DNA of 32,656 nucleotides from contig CAZLWE010000035.1 of the NCBI GenBank assembly GCA_964562985.1, positions 1 through 32,656 on the forward strand. Direction: 5' to 3'. Made by a program: the position numbers and the translations under genes. The stretch comes from SHLQ01 sp964562985 (GTDB taxonomy: Bacteria; Actinomycetota; Acidimicrobiia; Acidimicrobiales; SHLQ01). Shown here in pieces: positions 13,072 to 20,702 of the stretch; positions within the stretch are counted from its first letter, which is position 1; the number at the start of each line of letters is the position of its first letter. The notes beneath the pieces were generated by a model. It did no database searches and was not told the origin of the DNA. It saw only the letters and a list, made by a program, of their open reading frames with translations.

Positions 13072-13248
13072 ATGGCACTCGAATTTCGTTGACAGCACGT
13101 TGGCCTAACCGACTGTAAGTCGGCCACGACTGCCGAGACCGCAGATGAACTGGTCTCAAAGGTTGCCGAGCATGCTCGCTCTGTGCACGGTGTTGAGCTC
13201 AACGACACGTTGATCAATTACGCCCTGACCACGGTCAAAGAGAAGTAG
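13072..13248 (+). CDS. DUF1059-like small protein with in-frame TGA: candidate selenoprotein (or cysteine-to-stop pseudogene)
   Basis: Reading from ATG 13072 (GGAG 9 bases upstream) gives MALEFR, then TGA at 13090-13092, then QHVGLTDCKSATTAETADEL, then VSKVAEHARSVHGVELNDTL and INYALTTVKEK to a TAG at 13246. This matches the DUF1059 pattern of an N-terminal CxxxG-x2/3-C strand followed by ETxxEL..KVxEHAxxxHG. The TGA falls on the first conserved Cys; the second Cys (TDC) is intact. The frame stays open for 51 codons after the TGA with normal codon use, and an extended hairpin starts 5 bases after it. TGA is used as a normal stop throughout the window, so code reassignment is excluded. Selenocysteine is the best functional reading; a recent TGC/TGT-to-TGA mutation or sequence error cannot be excluded. 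Full length 58 aa if read through. Confidence 0.65.
13098..13128 (+). other. Candidate bacterial SECIS hairpin after the TGA
   Basis: Pairing by eye: CGT (13098-13100) with ACG (13126-13128), a bulged T at 13101, GGCC (13102-13105) with GGCC (13122-13125), an internal bulge TAACC, then GACT (13111-13114) with AGTC (13118-13121), and a 3-base loop GTA. An alternative apical stem CCGACT/AGTCGG has the same loop. The loop opens with G and lies 22 bases after the TGA; as I know the published bacterial SECIS model, the apical loop lies 16-37 bases from UGA with a G in its first two bases. The structure overlaps coding sequence, as usual for bacterial SECIS. Hairpins are common in GC-rich DNA, so this is supportive only. 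Confidence 0.55.
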
Positions 13249-13253
13249 GTCTT

Positions 13254-13526
13254 ATGTCTCTCATCGCTGTGTCTTCTGGTTGGGTCATTGGCTGGGTGCT
13301 CTTCCTTGTCGTCGTATTGCTCGTTGTCGCACTGCTCCTACTTATGATCAAAGGTGCGCGGGATGCTGCTGTAAAGGCAGAGTCCATCGTCGAAGCGTTC
13401 AATGAAGCCGAGGGCCACACCGGCGGTCTCTGGAACGTCGACACGGTCAACCGCCACATCGTCGACATCACCTCGTCGGCTCGTGCAGCGCGTGAATACC
13501 TCGAATCTGCCGGAGGCAACTCATGA
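13254..13526 (+). CDS. Small single-span membrane protein C
   Basis: A 90-aa protein starting 5 bases after the DUF1059-like stop. A membrane helix spans about 9-33 (GWVIGWVLFLVVVLLVVALLLLM split over the bilayer), followed by KGAR and a soluble tail with VDTVNRHIVDITSSARAAREYL. Its stop overlaps the next start as ATGA. No family recognised. The tail looks amphipathic and could pair with neighbouring small proteins. Operon position implies it is co-expressed with the candidate selenoprotein. Confidence 0.75.
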   Translation: MSLIAVSSGWVIGWVLFLVVVLLVVALLLLMIKGARDAAVKAESIVEAFNEAEGHTGGLWNVDTVNRHIVDITSSARAAREYLESAGGNS

Positions 13527-13798
13527 GTACCAACGCTCTCTGGTGGATAACACTTGGCGCCGGCCTGGTCGTTGCCGTTGTCGCGGTCATCCTCCTGCAA
13601 ACCTTCCTAAATCAAGTGAAGCGCGTTGAGCGTGGGGCCGAAGCCGTTTGGGAAGCCGCCAAGCCAGTCGCCCGAAATACCGCAACGACATGGATGCTGA
13701 CCCAAACATCGGTACGTCTCGACCGACTGACCGAAGAAGCGCTGCGTCACGATGCGTTGCTCGCATCGGTACAGGGCGACGACGCCGGAGAGGCCTGA
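13523..13798 (+). CDS. Small single-span membrane protein D
   Basis: A 91-aa protein with a membrane helix at about 6-27 (LWWITLGAGLVVAVVAVILLQ), like protein A in its LWW start, then a helical tail (VKRVERGAEAVWEAAKPVAR, LDRLTEEALRHDALL). The ATG at 13523 overlaps the previous stop by ATGA, and its stop is one base before the next ATG. No family recognised; the helix-plus-coil plan is DUF948-like in general style only. Probably part of a membrane complex with its neighbours. Confidence 0.75.
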   Translation: MSTNALWWITLGAGLVVAVVAVILLQTFLNQVKRVERGAEAVWEAAKPVARNTATTWMLTQTSVRLDRLTEEALRHDALLASVQGDDAGEA

Positions 13799-13799
13799 T

Positions 13800-14063
13800 A
13801 TGCGCAACCTGCTCATCGTGCTCACCGTTGTCGAGATCGTGCTGGTCATTGCCGTTCTTGCTTTCTACCTCAACCGAATCTCTGCATCGCTTCATGAAAC
13901 AGCGAGGCACTTGGCAAAGGTCACCTACGGGGTCCGCGCCGTCGAGACCCAGTGCTCAAGTATTGGCCCGAGTGTGGTCAAGATCAACGAACAGCTGGCC
14001 ACGATCAACGGTGCACTCGGCGGAGTCGCGGACCGGGCCGAGGCAATTGCCGACAGCGCCTGA
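13800..14063 (+). CDS. Small single-span membrane protein E (paralogue of protein B)
   Basis: An 87-aa protein with one N-terminal membrane helix (LLIVLTVVEIVLVIAVLAFYL, about 4-24) and a helical tail sharing AKVTYGVRAVETQ and INGALGG with protein B at 12790. It has one cysteine (VETQCSS) that protein B lacks. ATG at 13800, one base after the preceding stop. It is the last gene of this operon; 71 bases separate it from the ABC transporter lipoprotein, with no clear terminator. Function unknown. Confidence 0.75.
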   Translation: MRNLLIVLTVVEIVLVIAVLAFYLNRISASLHETARHLAKVTYGVRAVETQCSSIGPSVVKINEQLATINGALGGVADRAEAIADSA

Positions 14064-14134
14064 TTGGTTTCGAAGCCTGAACTAGTCGTAGTCTCCAGTC
14101 CAACAAATCGATAGATGCAATTGGGAGATTGGTT

Positions 14135-15241
14135 ATGGCAGCGATCGGATTGACTGGGGCGCGAAGGAACAGGAGCAGTTGGGCGGCACTTCTACTAGCT
14201 CTCGCTGTCTTCGCTAGCGCTTGTGGCAGCACAACCGCCGACGACGCCGTGGCAGCGGTTGAGGAAGCAGCAGAGGTACAAGAAGCTACGCCTACCACCG
14301 AGGCCGAAGCTGCGACCACAACTGAGGCTGAAACGACAACCACCGAAGCGCCCGAAGAAACCACCACAACGGCGGCCCCGGAGCCCACGAGTATCCGACT
14401 GGTCTTCGTTCCTGCAACAACCGGGCTCCTCGTGAACGTCGCTCAGGAACAGGGATTCTTCGCTGACAACGGACTCGACGTCGAGTTGATGCCAGCCACC
14501 AACATTTCTGAGATCATCCCGACTCTCGGACAACAGGTCGAAATCTCCCTCGGCACGGCGACCGACCTCATCCGCGCCGGAGATTCGGGACTCGATGTCG
14601 TCCAGATCCTCGGAAACACAATCGACACCGAAGACAACCCGTTCGTGCGGGTTATCGTGCCTGCTGATTCTGGCATCGAGAGTGTCGCTGATCTTGCCGG
14701 CAGGCGCGTAAGTAGCCCCACGTTGAGCGGTGTTATTAACGTTGCAACCCAGTTCTGGGCGCAACAAGAAGGAATCGATCCATCGTCGATCGAGGGTGTG
14801 CAGGTGCCACCGCCCGCAACGGTCGAGCAGTTCACTGCCGGGCAGGTCGACGCTGCTCAGGCGCTCGAGCCATTCGCATCAGCACTCGTTGGGCAAGGCA
14901 ACGTCTCTATCGGAGATCCGTTCGCATCGATCGGCCTTCCGCTTGCCACCAACTTCTGGATCGCGAACGGCGAGTGGGCCGCAAACAACGCCGAGGCTGT
15001 GGCTGCGTTCGAGACATCGCTCGAGCAGGCACAGGCATTCGTCGAGTCCGACGAGGAAGCTGCTCGGGCGGTTCTGCAGGGATTCACCGGTATGCCGGAT
15101 GCCGTTGCCGCTAACGCCAGGCTCCCGACCTTCGATCTCGACGTCCGAACCGATGACCTCAACCGTTGGGTAGATGTCTTGGTTTCCCTCAATCAGTTCG
15201 AGGGCGAAATCGACGTCGACGAATTAGTCATAGGCGGCTGA
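14135..15241 (+). CDS. ABC transporter substrate-binding lipoprotein, SsuA/TauA/NMT1-like
   Basis: A 368-aa secreted lipoprotein. The ATG at 14135 has GGGAG 7 bases upstream. A signal peptide with lipobox ends at C30 (LAVFASAC), followed by a Thr/Glu-rich linker to about residue 90, a typical cell-wall-spanning spacer. The periplasmic-binding fold follows: RLVFVPATTGLLVNVAQEQGFFADNGLDVEL, ISLGTATDLIRAG, VIVPADSGIESVADLAGRRV and VDAAQALEPF, in the style of the sulfonate/nitrate/taurine and thiamine-precursor group. It catches a small solute for the ATPase and two permeases encoded directly downstream. The substrate cannot be read from sequence. Confidence 0.9.
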   Translation: MAAIGLTGARRNRSSWAALLLALAVFASACGSTTADDAVAAVEEAAEVQEATPTTEAEAATTTEAETTTTEAPEETTTTAAPEPTSIRLVFVPATTGLLVNVAQEQGFFADNGLDVELMPATNISEIIPTLGQQVEISLGTATDLIRAGDSGLDVVQILGNTIDTEDNPFVRVIVPADSGIESVADLAGRRVSSPTLSGVINVATQFWAQQEGIDPSSIEGVQVPPPATVEQFTAGQVDAAQALEPFASALVGQGNVSIGDPFASIGLPLATNFWIANGEWAANNAEAVAAFETSLEQAQAFVESDEEAARAVLQGFTGMPDAVAANARLPTFDLDVRTDDLNRWVDVLVSLNQFEGEIDVDELVIGG

Positions 15242-15263
15242 CCTCCACCACACTCGGTCGGGC

Positions 15264-16037
15264 ATGGAATCTAGCTACGACTGCCAAAGCCTGCGCGCCG
15301 AAGTCGGGTCGCTCCGCGGCGAAAGCCGTGTCGTACTCGACGACGTCTCCTTTCATGTTGGTAAGGGCGAGTTTGTCTCGATCATGGGCCGATCGGGTGT
15401 TGGAAAGACGACGCTCCTGCGCATTCTCGCCGGTCTGCACGTGCCATCACCAGGCTCAGCCGTGAGCTTCGCAGGCAAGCCCGTGGCCGGCCCTCCCGAG
15501 GGGGTCAGCCTTGTCTTTCAGGACTACACCAGCTCATTGTTGCCATGGCGAAGCGTCGCGAGGAATGTTGAGCTGCCGCTCGAAGACCGCCTGTCGAAGT
15601 CAGAACGGCAAACACGGGTCGCCGAAGCGTTAGAGATGGTGGGGCTGGCAGACCGTGCTGACGCTCGACCGTTCGAGCTTTCTGGCGGGATGCAGCAACG
15701 GGTGCAGATAGCGAGAGCGCTGGCTTCGCAGCCAGCAGCGCTGCTTATGGACGAGCCCTTTGGCGCTCTCGATGCGTTGACAAAGTCCGACCTCGAGGAT
15801 CAACTGCTCGAGATTTTCGCCGTGACAGGTACGACGGTGGTATTTGTAACCCACGACATCGAGGAAGCGGTGTACCTGAGCGATCGCGTGCTGGTGCTTG
15901 ACGGCTCACCGGCCAGCATCGAAGCGGAGATCATCGTCGACTGTGTCAGGCCAAGGAAGCAACTTCAGACTCGCGAGTCGGCGGAGTTCCTTACGGCGCG
16001 CCAGCGTGTTCACGAGGTGATCTTTGGAAACAGATAA
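15264..16037 (+). CDS. ABC transporter ATP-binding protein, SsuB/TauB-like
   Basis: A 257-aa ATPase that powers uptake. Walker A GRSGVGKTT (42-50), Q-loop VFQDYTSSLLPW, signature LSGGMQQR, Walker B LLMDEPFGALD and H-loop VTHDIEEAVYLSDRV are all intact. The Q-loop SSLLPWRSV form is typical of the nitrate/sulfonate/taurine branch. ATG at 15264, 22 bases after the lipoprotein stop. Its end overlaps the first permease by 14 bases. It forms one transporter with the lipoprotein and permeases around it. Confidence 0.93.
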   Translation: MESSYDCQSLRAEVGSLRGESRVVLDDVSFHVGKGEFVSIMGRSGVGKTTLLRILAGLHVPSPGSAVSFAGKPVAGPPEGVSLVFQDYTSSLLPWRSVARNVELPLEDRLSKSERQTRVAEALEMVGLADRADARPFELSGGMQQRVQIARALASQPAALLMDEPFGALDALTKSDLEDQLLEIFAVTGTTVVFVTHDIEEAVYLSDRVLVLDGSPASIEAEIIVDCVRPRKQLQTRESAEFLTARQRVHEVIFGNR

Positions 16038-16818
16038 TGGCACTCGCCGCCGGATCTCGATCAACCCGTTGGGAATCTCGGTGCTTGTCGCGGCCGGAGT
16101 CATCTGGGAATTGCTCGTACGCTCGAAGGTGGCAGAGATCCAGTTTCTCCCGGCCCCATCGGAGATAACGATTGCTGCGGTGGAGACGTTGTTGGAAGAT
16201 GAACTTCTTGGACGTCTCGTGCACACCGTGGGCGTCACGCTGCTGGGCTGGAGCATCGCGAGCCTGGTGGGTCTTGGATTGGGCCTACTTCTTGGGCTTT
16301 CACCGGTTGCGTATCGCTATTCCATGACGAGCTTTGAAGTGACGCGAGCGATTCCGCCAATCACGCTGGTTCCCGCTGCGCTGCTCATCTTTGGTTTCTC
16401 GCTCAGGATGGAATTAGTGCTGGTAATCTACGGTGGAATCTGGCCTGTGTTGGTCAACACGATTGGCGGTGTTCGGTCTATCTCACCCGAGCTGCGTGAC
16501 CTTGGGGCGGTGCTCAGACTCTCGCGGCTCGCTGCGATCAGGAAGATCGTGCTTCCCGCAGCGCTCCCATCGGTGGTCGTCGGCTTGCGGCTGGCGCTGT
16601 CGTTGTGCCTGGTGCTGGCGATAGTTGCGGAGATGGTCGGCAACCCAGCAGGCCTTGGCAACGGGCTGATCAGCGCCCGGCAAGCGTTGAGGCCTGCGGT
16701 GATGTTTGCGTACGTAATTATTACAGGGCTGGTGGGTGTGGCTCTGAATGCCACGCTGCAAGCGGCCGTCAAGCTTGCACTGCCAACGGGCTATGCCGAC
16801 GAGGAGCCGTCGTGGTGA
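16024..16818 (+). CDS. ABC transporter permease 1, SsuC/TauC-like
   Basis: A 264-aa inner-membrane protein with about six hydrophobic segments. The start is TTG at 16024 with GAGGTGA just upstream; no ATG or GTG occurs in frame nearby. The family EAA-type loop is seen as RSISPELRDLGAVLRLSRLAAIRKIVLPAALPSVVVGLRLALS. It overlaps the ATPase by 14 bases and the second permease by 4, so both permeases should be made together and form a heterodimer, unlike the single SsuC homodimer of many sulfonate systems. Confidence 0.92.
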   Translation: METDNGTRRRISINPLGISVLVAAGVIWELLVRSKVAEIQFLPAPSEITIAAVETLLEDELLGRLVHTVGVTLLGWSIASLVGLGLGLLLGLSPVAYRYSMTSFEVTRAIPPITLVPAALLIFGFSLRMELVLVIYGGIWPVLVNTIGGVRSISPELRDLGAVLRLSRLAAIRKIVLPAALPSVVVGLRLALSLCLVLAIVAEMVGNPAGLGNGLISARQALRPAVMFAYVIITGLVGVALNATLQAAVKLALPTGYADEEPSW

Positions 16819-17582
16819 CGCCACGGCGAGAGCAAGTGAATCTCGGCGCATTGCCAGGCTTGCTGCCGCTTGTCCTCTTACTTGCCGTGTGGGAAGTGAG
16901 AGGAAACCCGGATTCACCGTTTTTCCCCGCACCGTCCTCGTGGTGGCCAGCCTTGTTCACACGAGGGCAGGGCGACACGATCTTGCCAGCGATTGTCGAC
17001 ACACTTCGAACCTTCGGGTTGGGGCTTGTGGGCGCCGTGGTTCTTGGTGTCGCTCTCGGGCTCGGAGTAGGTGCATCGAGGCGTGTCGGTCGAGCGGTCG
17101 GTCCGACGTTCGAATTCGCTCGTGCGCTGCCGCCTGCTGCGATTGTTCCCGTCGCGACGCTTCTGCTTGGCTTTGACGAAACCATGAAGGTCGTGGTCGT
17201 CGTGCTCGCAGCGATGTGGCCCATCTTGTTGAACACGAGTGCTGCCGTGCGAGAACTCAATCCAGTACTGCTCGACACGGCCCGGTCGATGCGTTTGTCG
17301 AAACGTCGCACCTTGTTCGGCGTGCTCCTCCCGTCTGTTACACCGGCCGTGATCCTCGGTATCCGCGTAGCGACACCGGTCGCTCTCGTTATCACGCTGT
17401 TGGTCGAGTACCTCACGGCGGTGAATGGCTTGGGTGCGCTTGTAGGGGACGCTCAGCGCACGTTCCAGCCCGCACGGGTGTATGCGCTGATCGTCATTGC
17501 CGGCTTGCTAAGTCTCGTCGTGAACGCTCTGGTTCGGCGCGCAGAGAACGGCGTTCGCCAGCGGCGAATGAGGCTCAGCTAA
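16815..17582 (+). CDS. ABC transporter permease 2, SsuC/TauC-like
   Basis: A 255-aa inner-membrane protein with about six hydrophobic segments, homologous to permease 1 (REELNPVLLDTARSM-type EAA loop: VRELNPVLLDTARSMRLSK, then LFGVLLPSVTPAVILGIRVA). The start is taken as GTG 16815 (GTGA overlap, GAGGAG 8 bases upstream); GTG 16812 is equally usable. It ends the transporter operon. Together with permease 1 it forms the channel; the pair of distinct permeases recalls heterodimeric vitamin-precursor importers, but the substrate is unknown. Confidence 0.9.
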   Translation: MTPRREQVNLGALPGLLPLVLLLAVWEVRGNPDSPFFPAPSSWWPALFTRGQGDTILPAIVDTLRTFGLGLVGAVVLGVALGLGVGASRRVGRAVGPTFEFARALPPAAIVPVATLLLGFDETMKVVVVVLAAMWPILLNTSAAVRELNPVLLDTARSMRLSKRRTLFGVLLPSVTPAVILGIRVATPVALVITLLVEYLTAVNGLGALVGDAQRTFQPARVYALIVIAGLLSLVVNALVRRAENGVRQRRMRLS

Positions 17583-17633
17583 GGCCTGGTGGTGAGTGAG
17601 GGAGTGGTCTGTGAGTCAGTCAGTACGTAAGAG

Positions 17634-17706
17634 CACCCCGTACGGGATTTGAACCCGTGTTACCTGCGTGAGAGGCAGGCGTCCTAGGCCGCTAGACGAA
17701 CGGGGC
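17634..17706 (-). tRNA. tRNA-Glu (anticodon CTC)
   Basis: On the minus strand the acceptor GCCCCGT (17706-17700) pairs with ACGGGGT, with discriminator G at 17634. The anticodon arm CCTGC-CTCTCAC-GCAGG gives anticodon CTC, and the T arm contains GGGTTCAAATCCC. The CCA end is not encoded. It reads GAG codons. Confidence 0.95.
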
Positions 17707-17760
17707 TAGGTGCTCCGACGTTAGACGCCGGTTATGTCTTCCAGAAGGCTATCTGGATAG

Positions 17761-17832
17761 CTCGGGGAGGAGGACTTGAACCCCCAATGGCTGTACCAGA
17801 AACAGCTGTGTTACCAATTACACCATCCCCGA
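17761..17832 (-). tRNA. tRNA-Gln (anticodon CTG)
   Basis: Minus strand: acceptor TCGGGGA (from 17832) pairs with TCCCCGA, discriminator G at 17761. The anticodon arm GCTGT-TTCTGGT-ACAGC gives CTG; the T arm contains GGGGGTTCAAGTCCTCC. CCA is not encoded. It lies 54 bases from tRNA-Glu in the same direction, so both may be cotranscribed. Confidence 0.95.
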
Positions 17833-17890
17833 AGGACATAAGGAGCGTAGCGAAACTCGGCGGTTCTTCACACCTCGGGCAGCGGGTCTG

Positions 17891-18949
17891 TTACGACTTC
17901 TGGCATACGAAGTGGGTGTTGGTCCTGTCGGTCTTGCGAACGTGGCTCTCCACGCTGGCGAAACCGGCATCGGTGAGGTATTCGACCGTGCGCTCGGTTC
18001 CCCACGCTGTTCCCAGCCCCTCTCCGCCTCCGGCAATGGAGACACTCATGCAGTGCATAGTCGAGACGGTGTACAGATACGCGGCGATTGGATCAGCCAG
18101 ATTGTCTTCGAGCGCGGAGGCCGCCTTGGGCTCGACGCACAGGTACGTGCCGTCGTCTCGTAAGCCCCGGGCGATGTTCGACAAAACGGTTGCGGGATGG
18201 GCCTGATCGTGGATTGCATCGAAGGTGGTGATGAAGTCGTACTCGTTGGTCGCATCGATCGCGGCAGCGTCCTCAGCGACGAAAGTCAGGTTTGAGAGAC
18301 CGGCGCCGCTCGCGGCGCCACGGGCGGTGGCGAGGGCCTCGTCGGAGAAGTCGTAGCCGGTGAAAGAACTGTTCGGGAAGGCCTGAGCCATCAGAACGAG
18401 TGCATGTCCACTTCCACAGCCAATGTCTGCCACATCGATTCCGGTTTCGAGACGGCTGGTGAGTCCGGTGATCGAGGGCAACGTTTCGAGAAGGAGGCCT
18501 GCATCGAAGCGAGCGCTGCTCTCCTCGGCCATTAACGTCTGGAACGCCGGGTATTTGTCGTATCCCACCCCAGCGCCGGTGCTGAATGCTTCGACGACGT
18601 CGTCTTCGACCCGGCCGAGCAAACCAATGTATTGCATGGTCGAAGCGATGTTTAGCGGACCACCGGCTCGGGTTACCAACATGGCGTGCTCGTCAGGAAG
18701 AAGGTAGGTCTGTTCGTCGGGGGAGAACTCGGTAACCCCTCCAGCGGTCATCGCTGCGAGCCACTCTCTGACATAGCGTTCGTCGAGACCAGCGGCCTCG
18801 GCGAGTTCCATGCTCGAGACGGGTCCCATCGGCGCCATCACATCGAAGAGTCCCGTGCGGTGCCCAATGCTCAACATGAGCGCCAGCGACCCTCCGTTGA
18901 GGATCCCCATCATGGTTGCCATGAATTGTTTGGCCTTGACCTTGTCCAC
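17891..18949 (-). CDS. SAM-dependent methyltransferase with N-terminal winged helix
   Basis: A 352-aa class I methyltransferase. The N-terminal 100 residues form a dimerisation/winged-helix domain (SIGHRTGLFDVMAPMGPVSS, LAEAAGLDERYVREWLAAM). The SAM-binding motif is VADIGCGSGHALVLMAQAFP (173-192), with the acidic GYDFSDEAL next and ITTFDAIHDQAHP as motif IV. It resembles the mycobacterial Rv2258c-like group. Start GTG at 18949 with GGGAGG 5 bases upstream. The substrate is unknown; small-molecule O- or N-methylation is likely. It is monocistronic, between the tRNAs and a small unknown gene on the same strand. Confidence 0.9.
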   Translation of the reverse strand: MDKVKAKQFMATMMGILNGGSLALMLSIGHRTGLFDVMAPMGPVSSMELAEAAGLDERYVREWLAAMTAGGVTEFSPDEQTYLLPDEHAMLVTRAGGPLNIASTMQYIGLLGRVEDDVVEAFSTGAGVGYDKYPAFQTLMAEESSARFDAGLLLETLPSITGLTSRLETGIDVADIGCGSGHALVLMAQAFPNSSFTGYDFSDEALATARGAASGAGLSNLTFVAEDAAAIDATNEYDFITTFDAIHDQAHPATVLSNIARGLRDDGTYLCVEPKAASALEDNLADPIAAYLYTVSTMHCMSVSIAGGGEGLGTAWGTERTVEYLTDAGFASVESHVRKTDRTNTHFVCQKS

Positions 18950-19004
18950 TTCGCCTCCCCGACGTTTGCGGGAGACTCTAGGTCAGTGCGGCGTGGTGAG
19001 TCGA

Positions 19005-19313
19005 CTAGGCGGCGATGAGGTGGCCTGTCGCTGGTGGATATCCAGCGGCCAGGAAGTTCGCGTGGTCGGCCAGGTCTGACAGGCAGCTAAGCCACCATTC
19101 CGAGCTGACCGTACGGCCTGCGGGGACCGACTCCAGCATGTCGTCGACGGTCATTTCCAGGCCCAAATCTCGGCCTCGACCGAGGTTTCGTAGGTCGAGT
19201 AACCGATCGATGACCTCATTTCGAGGGAGGGTTGGACCGGGGATTTCTTCAAGCAAGGCAATCGTGCAATTTTGAAGATCGGTATGGAGGTTGCGGGATT
19301 TCACAGCTATCAC
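19005..19313 (-). CDS. Small hypothetical protein, 102 aa
   Basis: No family recognised. The frame reads NCTIALLEEIPGPTLPRNEV, then DRLLDLRNLGRGRDLGLEMT and VSSEWWLSCLSDLADHANFL, which looks like a genuine soluble helical protein. The start is uncertain: GTG 19313 or GTG 19304, neither with a clear ribosome binding site. It is followed, 55 bases on, by the methyltransferase start on the same strand. A competing frame on the other strand has weaker protein character. Confidence 0.5.
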   Translation of the reverse strand: MIAVKSRNLHTDLQNCTIALLEEIPGPTLPRNEVIDRLLDLRNLGRGRDLGLEMTVDDMLESVPAGRTVSSEWWLSCLSDLADHANFLAAGYPPATGHLIAA

Positions 19314-19334
19314 GTTTGGCAGTTCGGCAGGGCC

Positions 19335-19364
19335 TTGACGGAGTTAAGGGCCAACGGGTCTAAT
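19335..19364 (+). promoter_or_regulatory. Possible promoter for the RTX-CAP gene
   Basis: TTGACG (19335-19340) and TCTAAT (19359-19364) with an 18-base spacer, about 100 bases before the GTG at 19468. Both hexamers are near consensus; the long leader is otherwise featureless. Confidence 0.35.
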
Positions 19365-19467
19365 TCTGGGTTTTCACCGTACGAATCAGGGTAAGTGACC
19401 GATGTCTCGCTTCGCATAGGTCGATTTGCTCCTTAATTCAACTCGGGATTGTGTCGTTACCTGAGAT

Positions 19468-20667
19468 GTGAAATTTGAAAAGTTCTCCCCCCGGATAGCG
19501 GTCGGATCTGCGGTCGCGCTAATTGCTCTGACGCTCGGAGCGGCCCCAGTCGCTGCGCAAAGCGGCGTCTTGAGCTGCGAAGGCCAGGCCGCCACCATCA
19601 TCGGTACTAGCGGTGACGATGTGATCGTCGGTACTCGAGGAAACGATGTGATCGTTGGCCTTGGTGGTGATGATGTCATCCGAGGTGGCTCCGGCGACGA
19701 CATCATCTGTGGCGGCGACGGCGCCGACGAACTCTATGGCGATCGCGGCCATGACGTGATCCTCGGTGAACGAGGCAAGGACTACATCGAAGGAAGTCGG
19801 GGACAGGACGAGATCTACGGCGGCAATGGTGCCGATGTCCTCATCGGTGGCAACGGTGCAGATGAGATCTTCGGTAACCGCGGCGCTGACTTCTTGAACG
19901 GCAACCGCGGAGCTGACGTGCTCCGGGGCGGTCAACATGATGATGAAATCCGCGGTGGCCTCCAGGACGACTCCATCCTTGGCGGCGACGGTATCGATGC
20001 CTGCGAAGGTGAAAGCCTGGCAACCTGCGAAAGCACTGACGTCACCGCACCTGCTCCAGCGACCCCAGTACCCGCTCCGACGCCTCTGGGGTCGACGGTC
20101 GGATGCAGCCAAGCCGAGTTCGTTGACTACTACCAGCCGCTGGTTGGGCAACAGTCCCAGTCCACGGTCGCTGACGTGCGTGCCGAGCTGCTCAATCTCA
20201 TCAACGAGACTCGCAGCTTCTGTGATTTGAACCCGCTGTCGGTGCACCCATTCGCACAGAGCTCCGCTCAAAGTTGGAACGACACCATGCGATCCGATCT
20301 CGATGCTGGATCCCCGGCCTGGTTCCGCCACGGCACCAACTTCGGCGACATCTTCAGCGTGCAGGATGGTCTTGAGACAGCCGGTGAGAACCTTGGCTTT
20401 AGCAGCGGCACTTCAGACGTAACGTCGATCCACCTGTTGCTCATCGAGTCGGGTGGCCACTTGTGCAACATCGTGAATCCGGAGTACGACTTCGTCGGAA
20501 TTGGTGCAGACACCTTTACCGGTTCGTTCTCGAATGGTCGAGGGATGATCATCACCGAACAGTTCGCCGGTGACTCCTCACCATCGACTCCATCGGTGTC
20601 GACCTTCATTGCCGCCGACGATTTCGGGAACCCAAACAACTCCGGCACCTGGTCCTGCTTCGGCTAG
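19468..20667 (+). CDS. Secreted protein: RTX calcium-binding repeats plus CAP/SCP domain
   Basis: A 399-aa exported protein. Residues 1-31 are a Sec signal peptide (APVAAQ cleavage). Residues about 43-178 hold some fifteen glycine-Asp nonapeptide repeats of RTX type (GTSGDDVIVG, GLGGDDVIRG, GGNGADVLIG and variants), which bind Ca2+ outside the cell. A Pro/Ala linker follows, then a CAP/SCP domain (about 225-370): LLNLINETRSFC, WFRHGTNFGD, TAGENLGFSSG, ESGGHLCNIVNPEYDFVGIGAD. The CAP cavity His and Glu are visible (HGTN, GENLG). It starts with GTG at 19468. Likely a Ca2+-dependent extracellular adhesin or sterol/lipid-binding protein; the exact role is unknown. It is followed by a strong terminator. 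Confidence 0.9.
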   Translation: MKFEKFSPRIAVGSAVALIALTLGAAPVAAQSGVLSCEGQAATIIGTSGDDVIVGTRGNDVIVGLGGDDVIRGGSGDDIICGGDGADELYGDRGHDVILGERGKDYIEGSRGQDEIYGGNGADVLIGGNGADEIFGNRGADFLNGNRGADVLRGGQHDDEIRGGLQDDSILGGDGIDACEGESLATCESTDVTAPAPATPVPAPTPLGSTVGCSQAEFVDYYQPLVGQQSQSTVADVRAELLNLINETRSFCDLNPLSVHPFAQSSAQSWNDTMRSDLDAGSPAWFRHGTNFGDIFSVQDGLETAGENLGFSSGTSDVTSIHLLLIESGGHLCNIVNPEYDFVGIGADTFTGSFSNGRGMIITEQFAGDSSPSTPSVSTFIAADDFGNPNNSGTWSCFG

Positions 20668-20676
20668 CCGAAGCAG
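20655..20676. repeat. 22-bp perfect palindrome over the RTX-CAP stop codon
   Basis: CTGCTTCGGCT (20655-20665) is followed directly by its reverse complement AGCCGAAGCAG (20666-20676), spanning the TAG stop. No T run follows, so it is not a classic terminator, but it may protect the mRNA end together with the terminator 27 bases on. Confidence 0.6.
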
Positions 20677-20702
20677 TAATCCAGGCCACAGCTCAAAAAG
20701 TG

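Noticed and set aside
13090..13092. Reassignment of TGA to another amino acid
   Set aside because: TGA ends many clear genes here, including numerous ATGA overlaps, so the standard code holds; only local recoding remains.
17700..17760. Possible hairpin CCAGA/TCTGG between tRNA-Glu and tRNA-Gln as terminator
   Set aside because: Stem is only 5 bp and there is no T run in either direction.
19590..20010. Regular short repeats that could suggest a CRISPR or tandem DNA repeat
   Set aside because: They are degenerate 27-base coding units of RTX nonapeptides in frame with a secreted protein; no constant repeat and variable spacer pattern.
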